Positions 31,323 through 40,079 of a stretch of 64,000 nucleotides of DNA are shown here, in pieces (position 1 is the stretch's first letter; each line of letters opens with the position of its first letter). The DNA lies in NCBI RefSeq assembly GCF_030376615.1, contig NZ_JARRAB010000003.1, forward strand, positions 186,001 through 250,000, written 5' to 3'. Both the position numbers and the translations under genes were made by a program. Under the pieces are notes generated by a model, which saw nothing but the letters and a program-made list of their open reading frames with translations, was not told the DNA's origin and made no database searches. Source of the stretch: Pseudomonas sp. sp1636. Lineage in GTDB: Bacteria > Pseudomonadota > Gammaproteobacteria > Pseudomonadales > Pseudomonadaceae.

Positions 31323-31667
31323 TCAGACCTTGCGCACGAACTCGGACTTGAGCTTCATGGCGCCGATACCGTCGATCTTGCAGTCGATGTCGTGGTCGCC
31401 GTCGCACAGGCGGATGCCTTTGACCTTGGTGCCGACCTTGACCACCAGCGACGAACCTTTGACCTTGAGATCCTTGATCACGGTGATGGTGTCGCCATCC
31501 TGCAGCACGTTGCCAACCGAATCCTTGATCGCTTTAGCGCTGTCTGCCGAGGCCTCGGCTGCGGCGTCGGCGGACCACTCGTGGGCGCACTCCGGGCAGA
31601 TCAGCAGTTGGCCGTCTTCGTAGGTGAATTCGGAATTGCATTTGGGGCAGGCTGGCAGAGTGCTCAC
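31323..31667 (-). CDS. yjdM: YjdM (PhnA-type) zinc-ribbon protein
   Basis: A 114-residue cytoplasmic protein. An N-terminal zinc ribbon CPKCN...CPECAHEW is followed by the conserved [22 protein letters not shown] block. The family was once named PhnA for alkylphosphonate use, but that link is not supported. Role unknown. It is a stand-alone gene with a full-length product. Confidence 0.9.
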   Translation of the reverse strand: MSTLPACPKCNSEFTYEDGQLLICPECAHEWSADAAAEASADSAKAIKDSVGNVLQDGDTITVIKDLKVKGSSLVVKVGTKVKGIRLCDGDHDIDCKIDGIGAMKLKSEFVRKV

Positions 31668-31811
31668 GGCGGATCCTTGGGCGGGAGTATGGAAGGCCGC
31701 AGATTATATAGGGTTTTGCCGTGGCTTTGAGCCGACGAAGGTGCGCGCTACTCCGCGGCCCGCTACGCAGGCCGGCAGCCGCCCCGCAATCGGCGGGGCG
31801 GCTCGGCGGCG

Positions 31812-32186
31812 CTACCGGCGTGGCGCGTAATAACCGCGGTGATACCGCTGGTGCTTGCGGTAGTGAAACCGGTGGTGGCGCAATTGCTGGCGCGGGCGGT
31901 ACTGGTAATACGGCCTGACCTCAACCGGATAGGGCCGGTAGTAGAGCGCAGGCGGCTGGTAATGGCGCGGATAGGGCCGGTAGTAGCCATGCGCAGGCGG
32001 GGCGCCGATTTCGACATACAGCGGCGTGCGCTCATAGCGGCGGTGGGCGGCGATGGCGCCGCCAACCATGGCCCCGACCACCGCACCGGCAATCACGGCA
32101 TTGCGTTCCGAGCCTCGCGCCGATGCCTCGCCCGCCAGCGCCAGGCTGGCTACGAGCACGGCAAGTACAGGAATACGACCAATCAT
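31812..32186 (-). CDS. small exported Tyr/Pro/His-rich protein
   Basis: A 124-residue predicted envelope protein. A signal peptide (RIPVLAVLVASLALAGEASA) is followed by a glycine-zipper-like helix (AVIAGAVVGAMVGGAIAA) and then by YRPYP-type repeats rich in Tyr, Arg and His to the C-terminus. The ATG at 32186 has GGAG eight bases before it. I recognise no defined family. The glycine zipper suggests membrane insertion or self-association, and the cationic tail suggests contact with LPS or nucleic acid; both are guesses. Confidence 0.7.
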   Translation of the reverse strand: MIGRIPVLAVLVASLALAGEASARGSERNAVIAGAVVGAMVGGAIAAHRRYERTPLYVEIGAPPAHGYYRPYPRHYQPPALYYRPYPVEVRPYYQYRPRQQLRHHRFHYRKHQRYHRGYYAPRR

Positions 32187-32376
32187 GGGCGGGTCTCCTT
32201 GCAAACGGCGGCAGGTGCCGATAAGGAGTTCGACTGCCCTGTCGGTGAAAAATCACCCAGGGTCGATGTAAAACTTGTGTAAACCCCAGGTGGGCTGAGC
32301 CGGGCAAGAATCGCTGGCGCCGCGGCGGACGGGCGTGCGGCCGGCAACTGGCGCGGGGCGGGCCGCCAGACCCGGC

Positions 32377-33144
32377 TCAGTCGTACTCCGCCTCCTCGTG
32401 CTCGCCCAGCAGCCGGCGTTGCCGTGGGGTACAGGCGGCCAGCACCGCGGGGGCGAAGCGCCACGTCAGATAGGGCGAGAATTTCTGCGCAACCATGCGT
32501 CGGCCGTAGTGCACCTGCAGCAGGTAGCGCGAGCGATCCGTCCGGTTGCTGCTGCCGGCATGCCACAGCTCGCTGCGAAACATCAGCACATCGCCGGCGC
32601 GGCACAGCACCGCTTGCGCCGGCAGGCCCCGCCACTGGCTTTCGCCCGTCAGCGGTTTGCGCCCGGCGCGGTGGCTGCCGGGGATTAGCAGGGTCGGGCA
32701 GAGATCCAGGTCGATGTCGTCAAGGTAGAAGTGCGCCGTGCAGATCTGCATCGGCAGCTCGAAGGCCGGGTCGGCCAGCAGCGCCGGCGGCAGTTCCATG
32801 ACCAGGTAGTCGAGGTGCAGCCCGGCCCCAACGAAGCCGGGGTGACAGCGCCAGGCGGTCTGGCCGACCACATGGCAGTCCGCACCCAGGGCGGCCTCGG
32901 CCAGCTCGATCACCCCCGGCTGGTCGAGGTAGGGGAGCCACAGCGGCTCGCGGTTGAACACGCATTTGTAGTGGTCGAGCAGGCCGGAGTAGTCCCAGTG
33001 TTGCGGCTTGAGTCGGTCGATGGCCGTGCGCAACTCGGCGATCTGGGCGGCGCTGAGCACCCCCGGCAGCAGCATGTAGCCGTGTTGGTGCAGGGCCAGT
33101 AGGCGGGCGGCGGTCAATGCCGGGTCTATCGGGGGGTTGGGCAT
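32377..33144 (-). CDS. phytanoyl-CoA dioxygenase (PhyH) family protein
   Basis: A 255-residue Fe(II)/2-oxoglutarate oxygenase fold. The facial triad is HLD in GAGLHLDYL (about residues 114-116) and the distal His in SELWHAGSSN (about 197). Arg in DRSRYLLQ would bind 2-oxoglutarate. PhyH proteins hydroxylate small molecules; the substrate here is not evident. The gene is monocistronic. The start ATG at 33144 fits the N-terminal LHQHGYMLLPGVLSAAQI block common in the family. Confidence 0.85.
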   Translation of the reverse strand: MPNPPIDPALTAARLLALHQHGYMLLPGVLSAAQIAELRTAIDRLKPQHWDYSGLLDHYKCVFNREPLWLPYLDQPGVIELAEAALGADCHVVGQTAWRCHPGFVGAGLHLDYLVMELPPALLADPAFELPMQICTAHFYLDDIDLDLCPTLLIPGSHRAGRKPLTGESQWRGLPAQAVLCRAGDVLMFRSELWHAGSSNRTDRSRYLLQVHYGRRMVAQKFSPYLTWRFAPAVLAACTPRQRRLLGEHEEAEYD

Positions 33145-33665
33145 GGGCCGATCACCTCGCGGTGGACATCATGCGTGGGCTTCCGGCAGGCGGCAGGCCC
33201 ACTTGCAGCATAGGCAATCGAGGCCGTGGATGCGCTGCCTGGCCGATCCGGCAGGCGTTGTTGCGTGTCGGAACCGGGCGATGCGACGAGTTGCAGGCTC
33301 GATTGGCTATATCAACTTGACCTGATTAGTCGCTATATAAGAAAAATTAAATATATCAGTTGCTTGCAAGTCTATTTTCTCTTCCTGGTTGTGTCGGCAT
33401 AATTTTGACTTTGTTGTGCGGCACATCTAATACCTTAAGTACGCTCAAGCAATAAGAGCGCCCCATGCGCTTGAAACGGGGGCGGGTTGGTGTGCCGCTA
33501 GGGCAATGGCGCGTGATCCGCTTGAGTCATCCTCGCTTCTATTTGCGCCTTGTTAAAGCCTGCTCCAGTGAGTCGAGGGCGCGCTTGGCTGCGTGCTGTC
33601 GCATCATCTGGAAGGCGCGTTGCGACTGGCCCTGTGACGTCGCGCAGTATGAGGGAGGCGGTGAG
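33145..33665. other. 521-base gap, AT-rich in its first half, no gene seen
   Basis: The first part (33300-33440) is unusually AT-rich and contains a good sigma70-type promoter, listed separately. The second half is GC-rich without a convincing frame; an open frame in register with the pentahaem gene lacks coding character. The region probably serves as promoter and long leader of the pentahaem cytochrome gene. Confidence 0.5.
33405..33433 (+). promoter_or_regulatory. sigma70-type promoter for the pentahaem cytochrome gene
   Basis: TTGACT (33405-33410), a 17-base spacer, then TAATAC (33428-33433) match both consensus boxes closely. It points to the pentahaem gene at 33666, leaving a leader of roughly 225 bases that could hold further control signals. 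Confidence 0.6.
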
Positions 33666-35204
33666 ATGGCTAACTTGACGCAGAGGGCGGGAAAGGCGCG
33701 GCCGGCGTTAGCCAAGCGAGCGCCGCACGACAAGGGCGGCTTCACGCTCAGCGGGTTTTACTGTTCGTTGCTCTTGTTGTTGGCGGCGACCCTGCTCGCC
33801 ACCCTGGTCGCGGTCGATGTCACCCTGGGTGGCGAGCCGTCGGGCAATGGCCGCTCAGGCAATGACAAGTGGCTGGAGCCGGCACGCTCGGAGCTGATGG
33901 ATGCCAGCGGGGCGTTGCCGTTCTTCCCGCATCGGGCCAACACCACGGGCAACCTGGTGTTGAATGTGCAGGACTTCGACGATGCCCGGGTGTGCGGTGC
34001 TTGCCACGTCGAGATCTACCGGCAGTGGCGTACTTCGATGATGTCCCAGGCCTGGGACGAACCGATCTACCGGGCCTTGCTGAAAATGGCCAGCGAGGCC
34101 ACCGACGGCAAGGTGGACAACTTCTGCACCGGCTGCCACTCGCCGATCGGCCTCACCACCGGGCAGATCACCTCGCAGGTCAATCGCTCTTCGGTCGAAG
34201 ACAGCGCCAGGAATCATCCGATGCCGGGGGTCGATTGCGAGAGCTGCCATAACATCAGCGCGCGCACCGGCCTGGATAACGGCGCCTATGTCATGAGCCC
34301 GCGCGCGCACGGCAAGTCGACCAAGTTCGGCCCGCGCAAGGATGCCGTTTCGCCTTATCACGACACCGTGTATTCGGCGCTGCACACCCGCTCGGACTTT
34401 TGCGCCACCTGCCACAACGTCACCCACCCGTTCAGCAGCGTGGCGGTCGAACGCACCTATGACGAGTGGTTGGAGAGCCCCTACAGCCTCAACGATGAAA
34501 CCTGCCAGGACTGCCATATGCCGGGCTTTGCCGGCAAGGCCGCGAGCATGGGGCCAGAGCGCGAGCGGGTTGCCTCGCACTGGTTCAGCGGCGCCAACGC
34601 CACGGTGCTCGGCCATCTCGGTCAGCACGAGGCCGCGCAGCGTGCGCGTGACATGCTGGCGAGCGCGGCGGAAATTAATTTTCAGGCCCTGCCCGCCGAC
34701 ATGCTGCCCGGGCAATACGCCACGGTCGCGCTCAAGGTGGCCAATGTCGGCGCCGGGCACAAGCTGCCGACCGGCTTTCCGGAAGGGCGGGAGATCTGGA
34801 TCGACTTCCAGGTGCGCGATGCCACGGGTCGCGAGCTCTATCGCCTGGGCGCGGTGAAGGACGGCAAGACCGAGGAGGACACGCGTAATTTCAAGGTGCA
34901 CCTGGGCGACAAGGACGGTAATGAACTGGACATCGAGGTCTGGAACGCCACGCAAATCCTCTCGGATAACCGCATCCTGCCCAAGGGCTACATCGTCCGC
35001 GAATTCTCCTTCCAGGTGCCGGCCGATGCAGTCGGGCCGCTGACCCTGACCGCGCACCTGAACTATTGGCCGTTCTCGCAGAAACTGGTCGATTACCTGC
35101 TGGGCAAGGATCAGCTGCAAGTGGAAATCACCCGCATGACCAGCGTCTCGCAGCGCGTGCCGTTGGCGACGAATCTGACGACGGCCACGAGGGGCGCACG
35201 CTAA
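33666..35204 (+). CDS. membrane-anchored pentahaem c-type cytochrome
   Basis: A 512-residue protein with one N-terminal membrane anchor (SLLLLLAATLLATLVAVDV, about 34-52) and five CxxCH motifs at about 110, 154, 191, 246 and 280. Several His residues between them (MSPRAHGKST, SPYHDTVYSALHT) could be distal ligands. The C-terminal 200 residues (QALPADMLPGQYATVALKVAN onward, shown in part) form a haem-free beta domain. The pattern resembles multihaem cytochromes of the c554/hydroxylamine-oxidoreductase-related group. It is convergent with a cytochrome P460 gene, which hints at nitrogen-oxide chemistry. The ATG at 33666 follows GGGAGGCGG. Confidence 0.85.
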   Translation: MANLTQRAGKARPALAKRAPHDKGGFTLSGFYCSLLLLLAATLLATLVAVDVTLGGEPSGNGRSGNDKWLEPARSELMDASGALPFFPHRANTTGNLVLNVQDFDDARVCGACHVEIYRQWRTSMMSQAWDEPIYRALLKMASEATDGKVDNFCTGCHSPIGLTTGQITSQVNRSSVEDSARNHPMPGVDCESCHNISARTGLDNGAYVMSPRAHGKSTKFGPRKDAVSPYHDTVYSALHTRSDFCATCHNVTHPFSSVAVERTYDEWLESPYSLNDETCQDCHMPGFAGKAASMGPERERVASHWFSGANATVLGHLGQHEAAQRARDMLASAAEINFQALPADMLPGQYATVALKVANVGAGHKLPTGFPEGREIWIDFQVRDATGRELYRLGAVKDGKTEEDTRNFKVHLGDKDGNELDIEVWNATQILSDNRILPKGYIVREFSFQVPADAVGPLTLTAHLNYWPFSQKLVDYLLGKDQLQVEITRMTSVSQRVPLATNLTTATRGAR

Positions 35205-35285
35205 CTCAGCTGAGCGCGTGCGGGTAGGCTTGCCCATCAACGGTGGTGGGGGAGCGCCGCGCGCTGCCCGGCACTCCGTCGCCTC

Positions 35286-35834
35286 TCAAGGCTTGTGCAG
35301 CGTCGGATAGCCCTGGGTGAACACCCAGTCGTTCTGCTGGGCCGGGACGTGGCAGCCCTTGCAGGTTTCCTCGAAGCTCTTCGACACATTCAGCGTCGGG
35401 TTCTTGGCTTCGTACAGCGCCCAGCCCCAGCCCTCGCCCCAGTGCGGGTTGCCCTGGAAGCGGCCCTGACGATCCTTGACCATCACGAACCAGACCGCAG
35501 TATCGCCGGCCCACTGCGCTTGGCCGGTGGTCTGCATGCCGTGCTCGACCTTACGGATTTCCTTGATCAACACGGCGCCGTCCGGAAATTCCCCGGTCTG
35601 GCGGTAGGCCTCGACTGCCTCGGCTTGGCTGTAGACGTCATGGAAGCCATAACCGGGCGCCTTTTCGTCCGTCACCACCCAGGAGCCGAGGTGGCTCCAG
35701 CTCTTGCGGGCATCGGCGGGCAGACTGATTTCGCCTTGGTCATTCACGTAGGTGCCGAAGGTGTGCTCGGCCAAATCCGCCGCGTTGGCGTTGAGGCTGG
35801 CGAGGGCGATGGCGAGGGATGCTAGGGTCTTCAT
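35286..35834 (-). CDS. cytochrome P460 family protein
   Basis: A 182-residue periplasmic protein: a signal peptide (SLAIALASLNANAA), then a compact beta domain with LGSWVVTDEKAPGYGFHDVY and one haem site CKGCH (158-162) near the C-terminus. Cytochromes P460 oxidise hydroxylamine or detoxify NO through a lysine-crosslinked haem. Lysines at 91 and 95 are candidates for that role, but I cannot confirm the crosslink from sequence. It lies just downstream of a shortened AhpD-like gene on the same strand. Confidence 0.88.
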   Translation of the reverse strand: MKTLASLAIALASLNANAADLAEHTFGTYVNDQGEISLPADARKSWSHLGSWVVTDEKAPGYGFHDVYSQAEAVEAYRQTGEFPDGAVLIKEIRKVEHGMQTTGQAQWAGDTAVWFVMVKDRQGRFQGNPHWGEGWGWALYEAKNPTLNVSKSFEETCKGCHVPAQQNDWVFTQGYPTLHKP

Positions 35835-35893
35835 GAGGATGCTCCTCTGTGGGGACGAGAAACGGCGGCGCCCTCGCAGGCGCCGCCGAGCCG

Positions 35894-36082
35894 TTACAGC
35901 GCGGGGTTGACCGGCGGGAAGTCGACGCCGGCGTGCGCCAGGTTGTTGCTGAAGTCGGTCGGTACGTTGAGCGCCACCTGGGCCACGACTTCGAGGATCA
36001 GGCCGTCATCCAGACCCGCCTCGCGGGCGGCGGCGGTATGGGCGTCGCTGTGCTGGAGGTCAATGGGAGCGATGCGAGGCAT
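35894..36082 (-). pseudogene. internally deleted AhpD/carboxymuconolactone decarboxylase-like gene
   Basis: Only 62 codons. The opening MPRIAPID is a typical start of alkylhydroperoxidase-like proteins. The second half (LDDGLILEVVAQVALNV and AHAGVDFPPV) is the typical end of that family. The roughly 110 central residues, including the CxxC catalytic pair, are absent, yet the frame is intact and AAGGA precedes the ATG. I read this as an in-frame internal deletion, so the product cannot have the usual peroxidase activity. It could also be a small functional remnant co-transcribed with P460. Confidence 0.6.
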
Positions 36083-36183
36083 ATTGCGAGTCCTTCGAGT
36101 GGTGGTGGCGTGCTATCCACTTTGACCGAGAAGGCGATATTGGTGATGATGAATAGTCTCTTAAATCTAGCAGGAGGTATCGA

Positions 36184-37011
36184 ATGGATCGGCTTTCCCC
36201 CTTGCTGAGTCGTTTCACCCTGAGCGCCAAGGTGTTTCATAGCGGGCCGCTGTGCGGCTTCTCCGAGCAGTTCGACGGCGGCAGCGTCGGCTATCTGCAC
36301 CTGTTGCGCCGCGGCACCCTGCGGGTCTCCGGGCCGCAGATGCGCAGTTACGAGATCGATCGGCCGTCGTTGCTGCTGTTGCCCCGGCCTTGCAGCCACC
36401 GCCTGCATGCCGAGGAGCCGGCGGGAGCCGAAGTGCTGTGCGCCACCTTCGACTTCGGCGGCGGCCTGGGCAACCCGTTGCTGCGCACCCTGCCCGCCGA
36501 GATGCTGGTGCCGCTGGCGCAGATCCCCAGCCTGGAACCGGTGTTGAATCTGCTGTTCGACGAGGCCTTCGCCGATCATTGCGGGCGCCAGGCGGCTATC
36601 GATCGGTTGGTCGAGTACGTGCTGATCCTGCTGATGCGCCACGCCATGGATGCCAATCTGCTGCAGGCCGGAATTCTCGCCGGGCTGGCCGAGCCGCGCC
36701 TGGCCAAGGCGATCAATGCCATGCACGAGCAACCGGAGGCCGGCTGGACTCTGCAACGCCTGGCGCAACGGGCCGGCATGTCGCGCGCGCGCTTTGCGGT
36801 GAACTTCCGCGAGGCGGTCGGCATGACGCCGCTGGACTACCTGACCGAGTGGCGCCTGAGCCTGGCCAAGAGCCTGCTCAAACACGGCAAGCCCATGGGC
36901 CTGGTCGCACCGGCGGTCGGCTATGCCAGCCCGGAAGCGCTGTCGCGGGTGTTCAGTCGCAGCTGCGGCTTATCGCCACGGGACTGGCTGAAAAGTTTGA
37001 TGCAGGCCTGA
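36184..37011 (+). CDS. AraC family regulator with N-terminal cupin
   Basis: A 275-residue regulator. The N-terminal cupin-like domain (about 15-130: YLHLLRRGTLRVSGP, RPSLLLLPRPCSHRLH) binds an effector. The C-terminal double HTH (WTLQRLAQRAGMSRARFAVNF then GYASPEALSRVFSRSCGLSPRDW) binds DNA. It diverges from the shortened AhpD-like/P460 pair. AhpD-like genes are often controlled by such neighbours, so that pair is the likely target. Effector unknown. Confidence 0.88.
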   Translation: MDRLSPLLSRFTLSAKVFHSGPLCGFSEQFDGGSVGYLHLLRRGTLRVSGPQMRSYEIDRPSLLLLPRPCSHRLHAEEPAGAEVLCATFDFGGGLGNPLLRTLPAEMLVPLAQIPSLEPVLNLLFDEAFADHCGRQAAIDRLVEYVLILLMRHAMDANLLQAGILAGLAEPRLAKAINAMHEQPEAGWTLQRLAQRAGMSRARFAVNFREAVGMTPLDYLTEWRLSLAKSLLKHGKPMGLVAPAVGYASPEALSRVFSRSCGLSPRDWLKSLMQA

Positions 37012-37070
37012 GAGGCGGTGAAACAAGCTCCGACCTACTGCGGCCGTCAGCCCGCGGCGGCAACGGCCGA

Positions 37071-37553
37071 TTACGGCGCGCTCGCGGGCTCCGGCCAATT
37101 CAGGGTGCCGCTGTCGGTAAAGCGCGAGGTGCTGAACAGTCCGCCGGCCAGCTTGCCGTGCAGCTGATAGGGCAGGCCTTGCCCAGGCGTGTAACCGGCC
37201 GCGCCCCAGGCCTGGCGCACGGCCGAGAACGCGGAAATGCTCACCGGCACGCTGATCAGCGCCTCGCCGAAGCGCGGCACCTGGCCGCGCTGGTCGCTCA
37301 CCCCGCTGGCCAGCGGCTGGCCGTTGACCTCCAGATCCAGGGCCACGCCGTTGTAGTCGATGGCGGCGTCATTGGGGTTGAGTACCCGCAGTTTCACCGC
37401 GAAGCGCATCTCCAGGCCTTCGCCGGCGAGTGGCTCGAGGCCAACCAGGTCGATGCGCAACGGGTCGCGTTGGCCCAGGCTGCTGCACGCCGCCAGGCTG
37501 AGCAGCAGGCTGTAGAGCAGGGCGCGGATCAGGAGAGCGGTGTTGCTGGGCAT
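37071..37553 (-). CDS. LEA type 2 (WHy-domain) lipoprotein
   Basis: A 160-residue lipoprotein. The signal peptide ends in the lipobox LAAC. The remainder is a WHy/LEA-14-like beta sandwich (FAVKLRVLNPNDAAIDYNGVALDLEVNG, quoted here as separate pieces FAVKLRVLNPNDA and IDYNGVALDLEVNG). Such proteins are found in many pseudomonads; a desiccation role is known for plant relatives only. It is convergent with the AraC gene. Confidence 0.85.
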   Translation of the reverse strand: MPSNTALLIRALLYSLLLSLAACSSLGQRDPLRIDLVGLEPLAGEGLEMRFAVKLRVLNPNDAAIDYNGVALDLEVNGQPLASGVSDQRGQVPRFGEALISVPVSISAFSAVRQAWGAAGYTPGQGLPYQLHGKLAGGLFSTSRFTDSGTLNWPEPASAP

Positions 37554-37886
37554 GGTTGGGTATTCCGTTGTGGGCTACTACAGGATAGAAGACAGTCGCG
37601 GATGGGGTTTGCTCAGAGCTTGTGAAAATAGCGAGCGCCGTAGCGAGAGCGTTTCCAGCCCGGTTATTGCGGTTCAGCGAGCAGGCGTAGTCGGGGGGCA
37701 AACTGGCACTGGTCGCGATTCGCGGCGTCTGCCAATATCCTGCCGCCAGCGGTTTGTATGCTAGAGTTCGCGCCCGGTTGATAGCATTTTGCTTTCAGGG
37801 TTTAGGGGCATCCGGTCAGGGCCGACGGTTGCTCTGTGAGTAGCCTAGCAGGCTGTGGCTAACGGTTACATTAGGGGAGCTTGTAG
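37554..37886. other. 333-base leader region of the MSHA operon
   Basis: No gene is seen. A weak promoter-like pair, TTGATA (37778-37783) and TTTAGG (37801-37806) 17 bases apart, faces mshI. Open frames here run antisense or lack start signals and codon bias. This is the likely place of msh operon control. Confidence 0.35.
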
Positions 37887-38804
37887 GTGCGCTGGTTCGC
37901 GAAAAAGAAAACAATAGCGGACGGATTACTGGGTATCGAAACCGGTCCTGAGGGTATCGCCGTCGCCCGGGTGGCGCGTCCTTCTGGAGAGACGCCGCGG
38001 CTGCTCGACTGCCAATTCCGCCCGGCCGCGCCGGCTGAGCAGCCGGCCGTGTTGGCCCGCCTGGTCGAGGAGTTGGGGCTCGGCGGCATGCCGGTCAATC
38101 TGGTGCTGCACCCTGCCACCTATCAGATGCTCCTGCTCGACAGCCCCGAGGTGCCCGCCGAAGAGCTGCGCGATGCCATGCGCTGGCGGGTCAAGGATCT
38201 AATCGCCGAACCGCTCGATCAGGTTGTGCTGGACACCTTGAGCCTGCCGGGCGATGCCTACCGCGGCCGTTCGCGGATGGCCTATTGCGCCGTATTGGGC
38301 AAGGCCCGCATGCAGGCTTGGGCCGACTTGTTGCGTCAGGCCGGGCTCAGGCCGCAGTCGTTCGATGTCACCGAAATGGCATTTCGCAACCTCGGCATTC
38401 TGGCCGGCGCCGAGGGCATGAATCTGGCCCTGCTGCGCTTGCGCGCCAGCGAAGGCCTGATCGCCGTGCAACATGGCGCCGATCTCTATATGGCGCGGCG
38501 CATCGAGAAGGGTCTGAACCAGGCCGGCGAAGATGCCACGGCGATCACCCTGGATATCCAGCGCTCCCTCGACTACTTCGAGAGCCAGTTGGGCAAGGGC
38601 TATATCAACCGCCTGCTGCTGCTGCCGATGAAGCGCGACGGCGCGGCCACGCTGCAGGCGTTGGCCAGCGGGCTGGCGGTGAAGCTGCAGGCGCTCGACC
38701 TGCGCGAGCTGTTCCCCGCCCAGGCGGCTGCCGAGCTGGACGAGTTGCAGCAGGCTTACTGCACGGCCGCAGTGGGCGCTGCGCTGCGCCAGGAGGCCGG
38801 CTGA
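37887..38804 (+). CDS. mshI: MSHA biogenesis protein MshI, PilM-like
   Basis: A 305-residue actin-fold protein of the PilM class that forms the cytoplasmic ring partner of the type IV pilus alignment complex. GLLGIETGPEGIAVARV near the start corresponds to the first nucleotide-binding strand, and a SAM-like middle segment carries RDAMRWRVKDLI. The start is GTG 37887 after GGGGAG at 37874-37879. Its TGA overlaps the ATG of the next gene by one base. It begins a 16-kb uninterrupted msh operon. Confidence 0.85.
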   Translation: MRWFAKKKTIADGLLGIETGPEGIAVARVARPSGETPRLLDCQFRPAAPAEQPAVLARLVEELGLGGMPVNLVLHPATYQMLLLDSPEVPAEELRDAMRWRVKDLIAEPLDQVVLDTLSLPGDAYRGRSRMAYCAVLGKARMQAWADLLRQAGLRPQSFDVTEMAFRNLGILAGAEGMNLALLRLRASEGLIAVQHGADLYMARRIEKGLNQAGEDATAITLDIQRSLDYFESQLGKGYINRLLLLPMKRDGAATLQALASGLAVKLQALDLRELFPAQAAAELDELQQAYCTAAVGAALRQEAG

Positions 38805-39412
38805 TGCAAAACCTCAATCTGTACCAAGTGGTCCGCAAGCGCCGCAGCGGCCCGCAGCGGCTGCAGATGTTCGCCGCTCTTGGCGTGTTGGCGCTGCTCT
38901 GCGTCGTGCATGCTGCCTGGCAGGGCTGGCAGTTGCGCCAGGGCGCGGCGCGCCTGGAGCTGGCGGAGGTGGCCGCACAGGAGCAGGAAGCCCGCCTGGC
39001 CGCGGCCAGTTCGAATTTCGTCGAGCCGCAACTGGACAGCCGCCTAGCGGGCGAGCTGACGGCGCGGGAAATCGACAACCAGCAGTTGCAGCGGCTGATC
39101 GGTCACTTGCAAGTGCTGGCCAGCCAGCGCAACAACGGTTTCGTCGCGCCGCTGCAGGCCCTCGCCCAGCAGCACCCACAGAGCGGCCTGTGGTTGGAGG
39201 CGATCAGCCTGAGCGACGGTGGCCAGCAGATTCGCCTGCAAGGCTGCAGCCAGGATCAGGAACTGCTGCCGCAGTACTTGCAGCGCCTCGGCCAGAACAG
39301 CGTATTCCAGGGGCGCGAGTTCGCTCGATTCGATATCCAGCGCGAGGGCGATCAGCTGTTGCGCTTCGACCTGTCTTCGCGCGCCAAGGATCAGGAGAAG
39401 GCCGATGAATAA
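38804..39412 (+). CDS. MSHA biogenesis protein MshI2, PilN-like
   Basis: A 202-residue PilN-type inner-membrane protein. A short cytoplasmic start (MQNLNLYQ, the PilM-binding INLLP-like motif of this class), one membrane helix (LQMFAALGVLALLCVVHAAW), a coiled-coil segment about residues 45-80, and a ferredoxin-like periplasmic domain follow. Its overlap with mshI (ATGA) and with mshJ (8 bases) indicates translational coupling. In Vibrio the equivalent gene is called mshI2. Confidence 0.8.
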   Translation: MQNLNLYQVVRKRRSGPQRLQMFAALGVLALLCVVHAAWQGWQLRQGAARLELAEVAAQEQEARLAAASSNFVEPQLDSRLAGELTAREIDNQQLQRLIGHLQVLASQRNNGFVAPLQALAQQHPQSGLWLEAISLSDGGQQIRLQGCSQDQELLPQYLQRLGQNSVFQGREFARFDIQREGDQLLRFDLSSRAKDQEKADE

Positions 39413-40079
39413 GTGGCTGCAACGTTGGCGGGGCATGGCTGCGCGCGAGCAGTGGCTGGCTTTCGCGGTCGGCCTGGTGTTGTGCGGCATGCTCTATCTA
39501 CTGCTGATCGGCGATCCGCTCGCGGCTCGGCTGGCCAAGCAGGAGTCGAGCTACCAGCTGGCCGATGCGCGTCGCCTGGAGGCCGAAGCCGGCCTCGCCG
39601 AGTTACAGCGCAAGCTCGCCTCCGCCCCGGACATCGCCTACCGCAGTGCGTTGCTGGCGGCTTCGGCCAGTCGCGAGGAATTGATCCGGCGGATCGATGA
39701 GGGCACCGCCGAATTGGTGACCCCGGAGAAGATGCAGGCGGTGCTGGAGGACTTGCTGCGATCCCAGCCGCGCTTGCGCCTGGTCGGCCTGGAAAGCTTC
39801 AGCGACCCGGTTCGGCTGCCCGCTGTGGGCAATGCGCCGCAAGCAACCGGGGAGGCGCCTGCAGTGGCACCGGTGACCCTCTACCGGCACGGTTTGCGCC
39901 TGCAGTTGCAAGGCGGCTACTTCGACCTTCTGACCTACCTGCAAGCCATTCAGGACAGCGGCTGGAAGCTCAACTGGGACAGCCTCGACTACCGGGTCGG
40001 CGAAGCCGGTCCAGGCCGGGCGCAGATCAGCCTGAAGCTCTATACGCTGAGTCGCCAAGCGGGGTGGGTCGGTGTCTAG
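39405..40079 (+). CDS. mshJ: MSHA biogenesis protein MshJ, PilO-like
   Basis: A 224-residue PilO-type protein: one membrane helix (WLAFAVGLVLCGMLYLLLIG, about 17-36), a coiled coil, then a periplasmic alpha-beta domain (VTLYRHGLRLQLQGGYFDLLTYL). It would dimerise with the PilN-like partner to join the cytoplasmic ring to the secretin. The ATG at 39405 lies within the end of the previous gene. Length matches MshJ. Confidence 0.82.
   Translation: MNKWLQRWRGMAAREQWLAFAVGLVLCGMLYLLLIGDPLAARLAKQESSYQLADARRLEAEAGLAELQRKLASAPDIAYRSALLAASASREELIRRIDEGTAELVTPEKMQAVLEDLLRSQPRLRLVGLESFSDPVRLPAVGNAPQATGEAPAVAPVTLYRHGLRLQLQGGYFDLLTYLQAIQDSGWKLNWDSLDYRVGEAGPGRAQISLKLYTLSRQAGWVGV

Noticed and set aside
33465..33665. 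Upstream extension of the pentahaem cytochrome frame
   Set aside because: The extension is Arg/Cys-rich without signal features; the ATG at 33666 with GGGAGGCGG before it begins directly before the membrane anchor.
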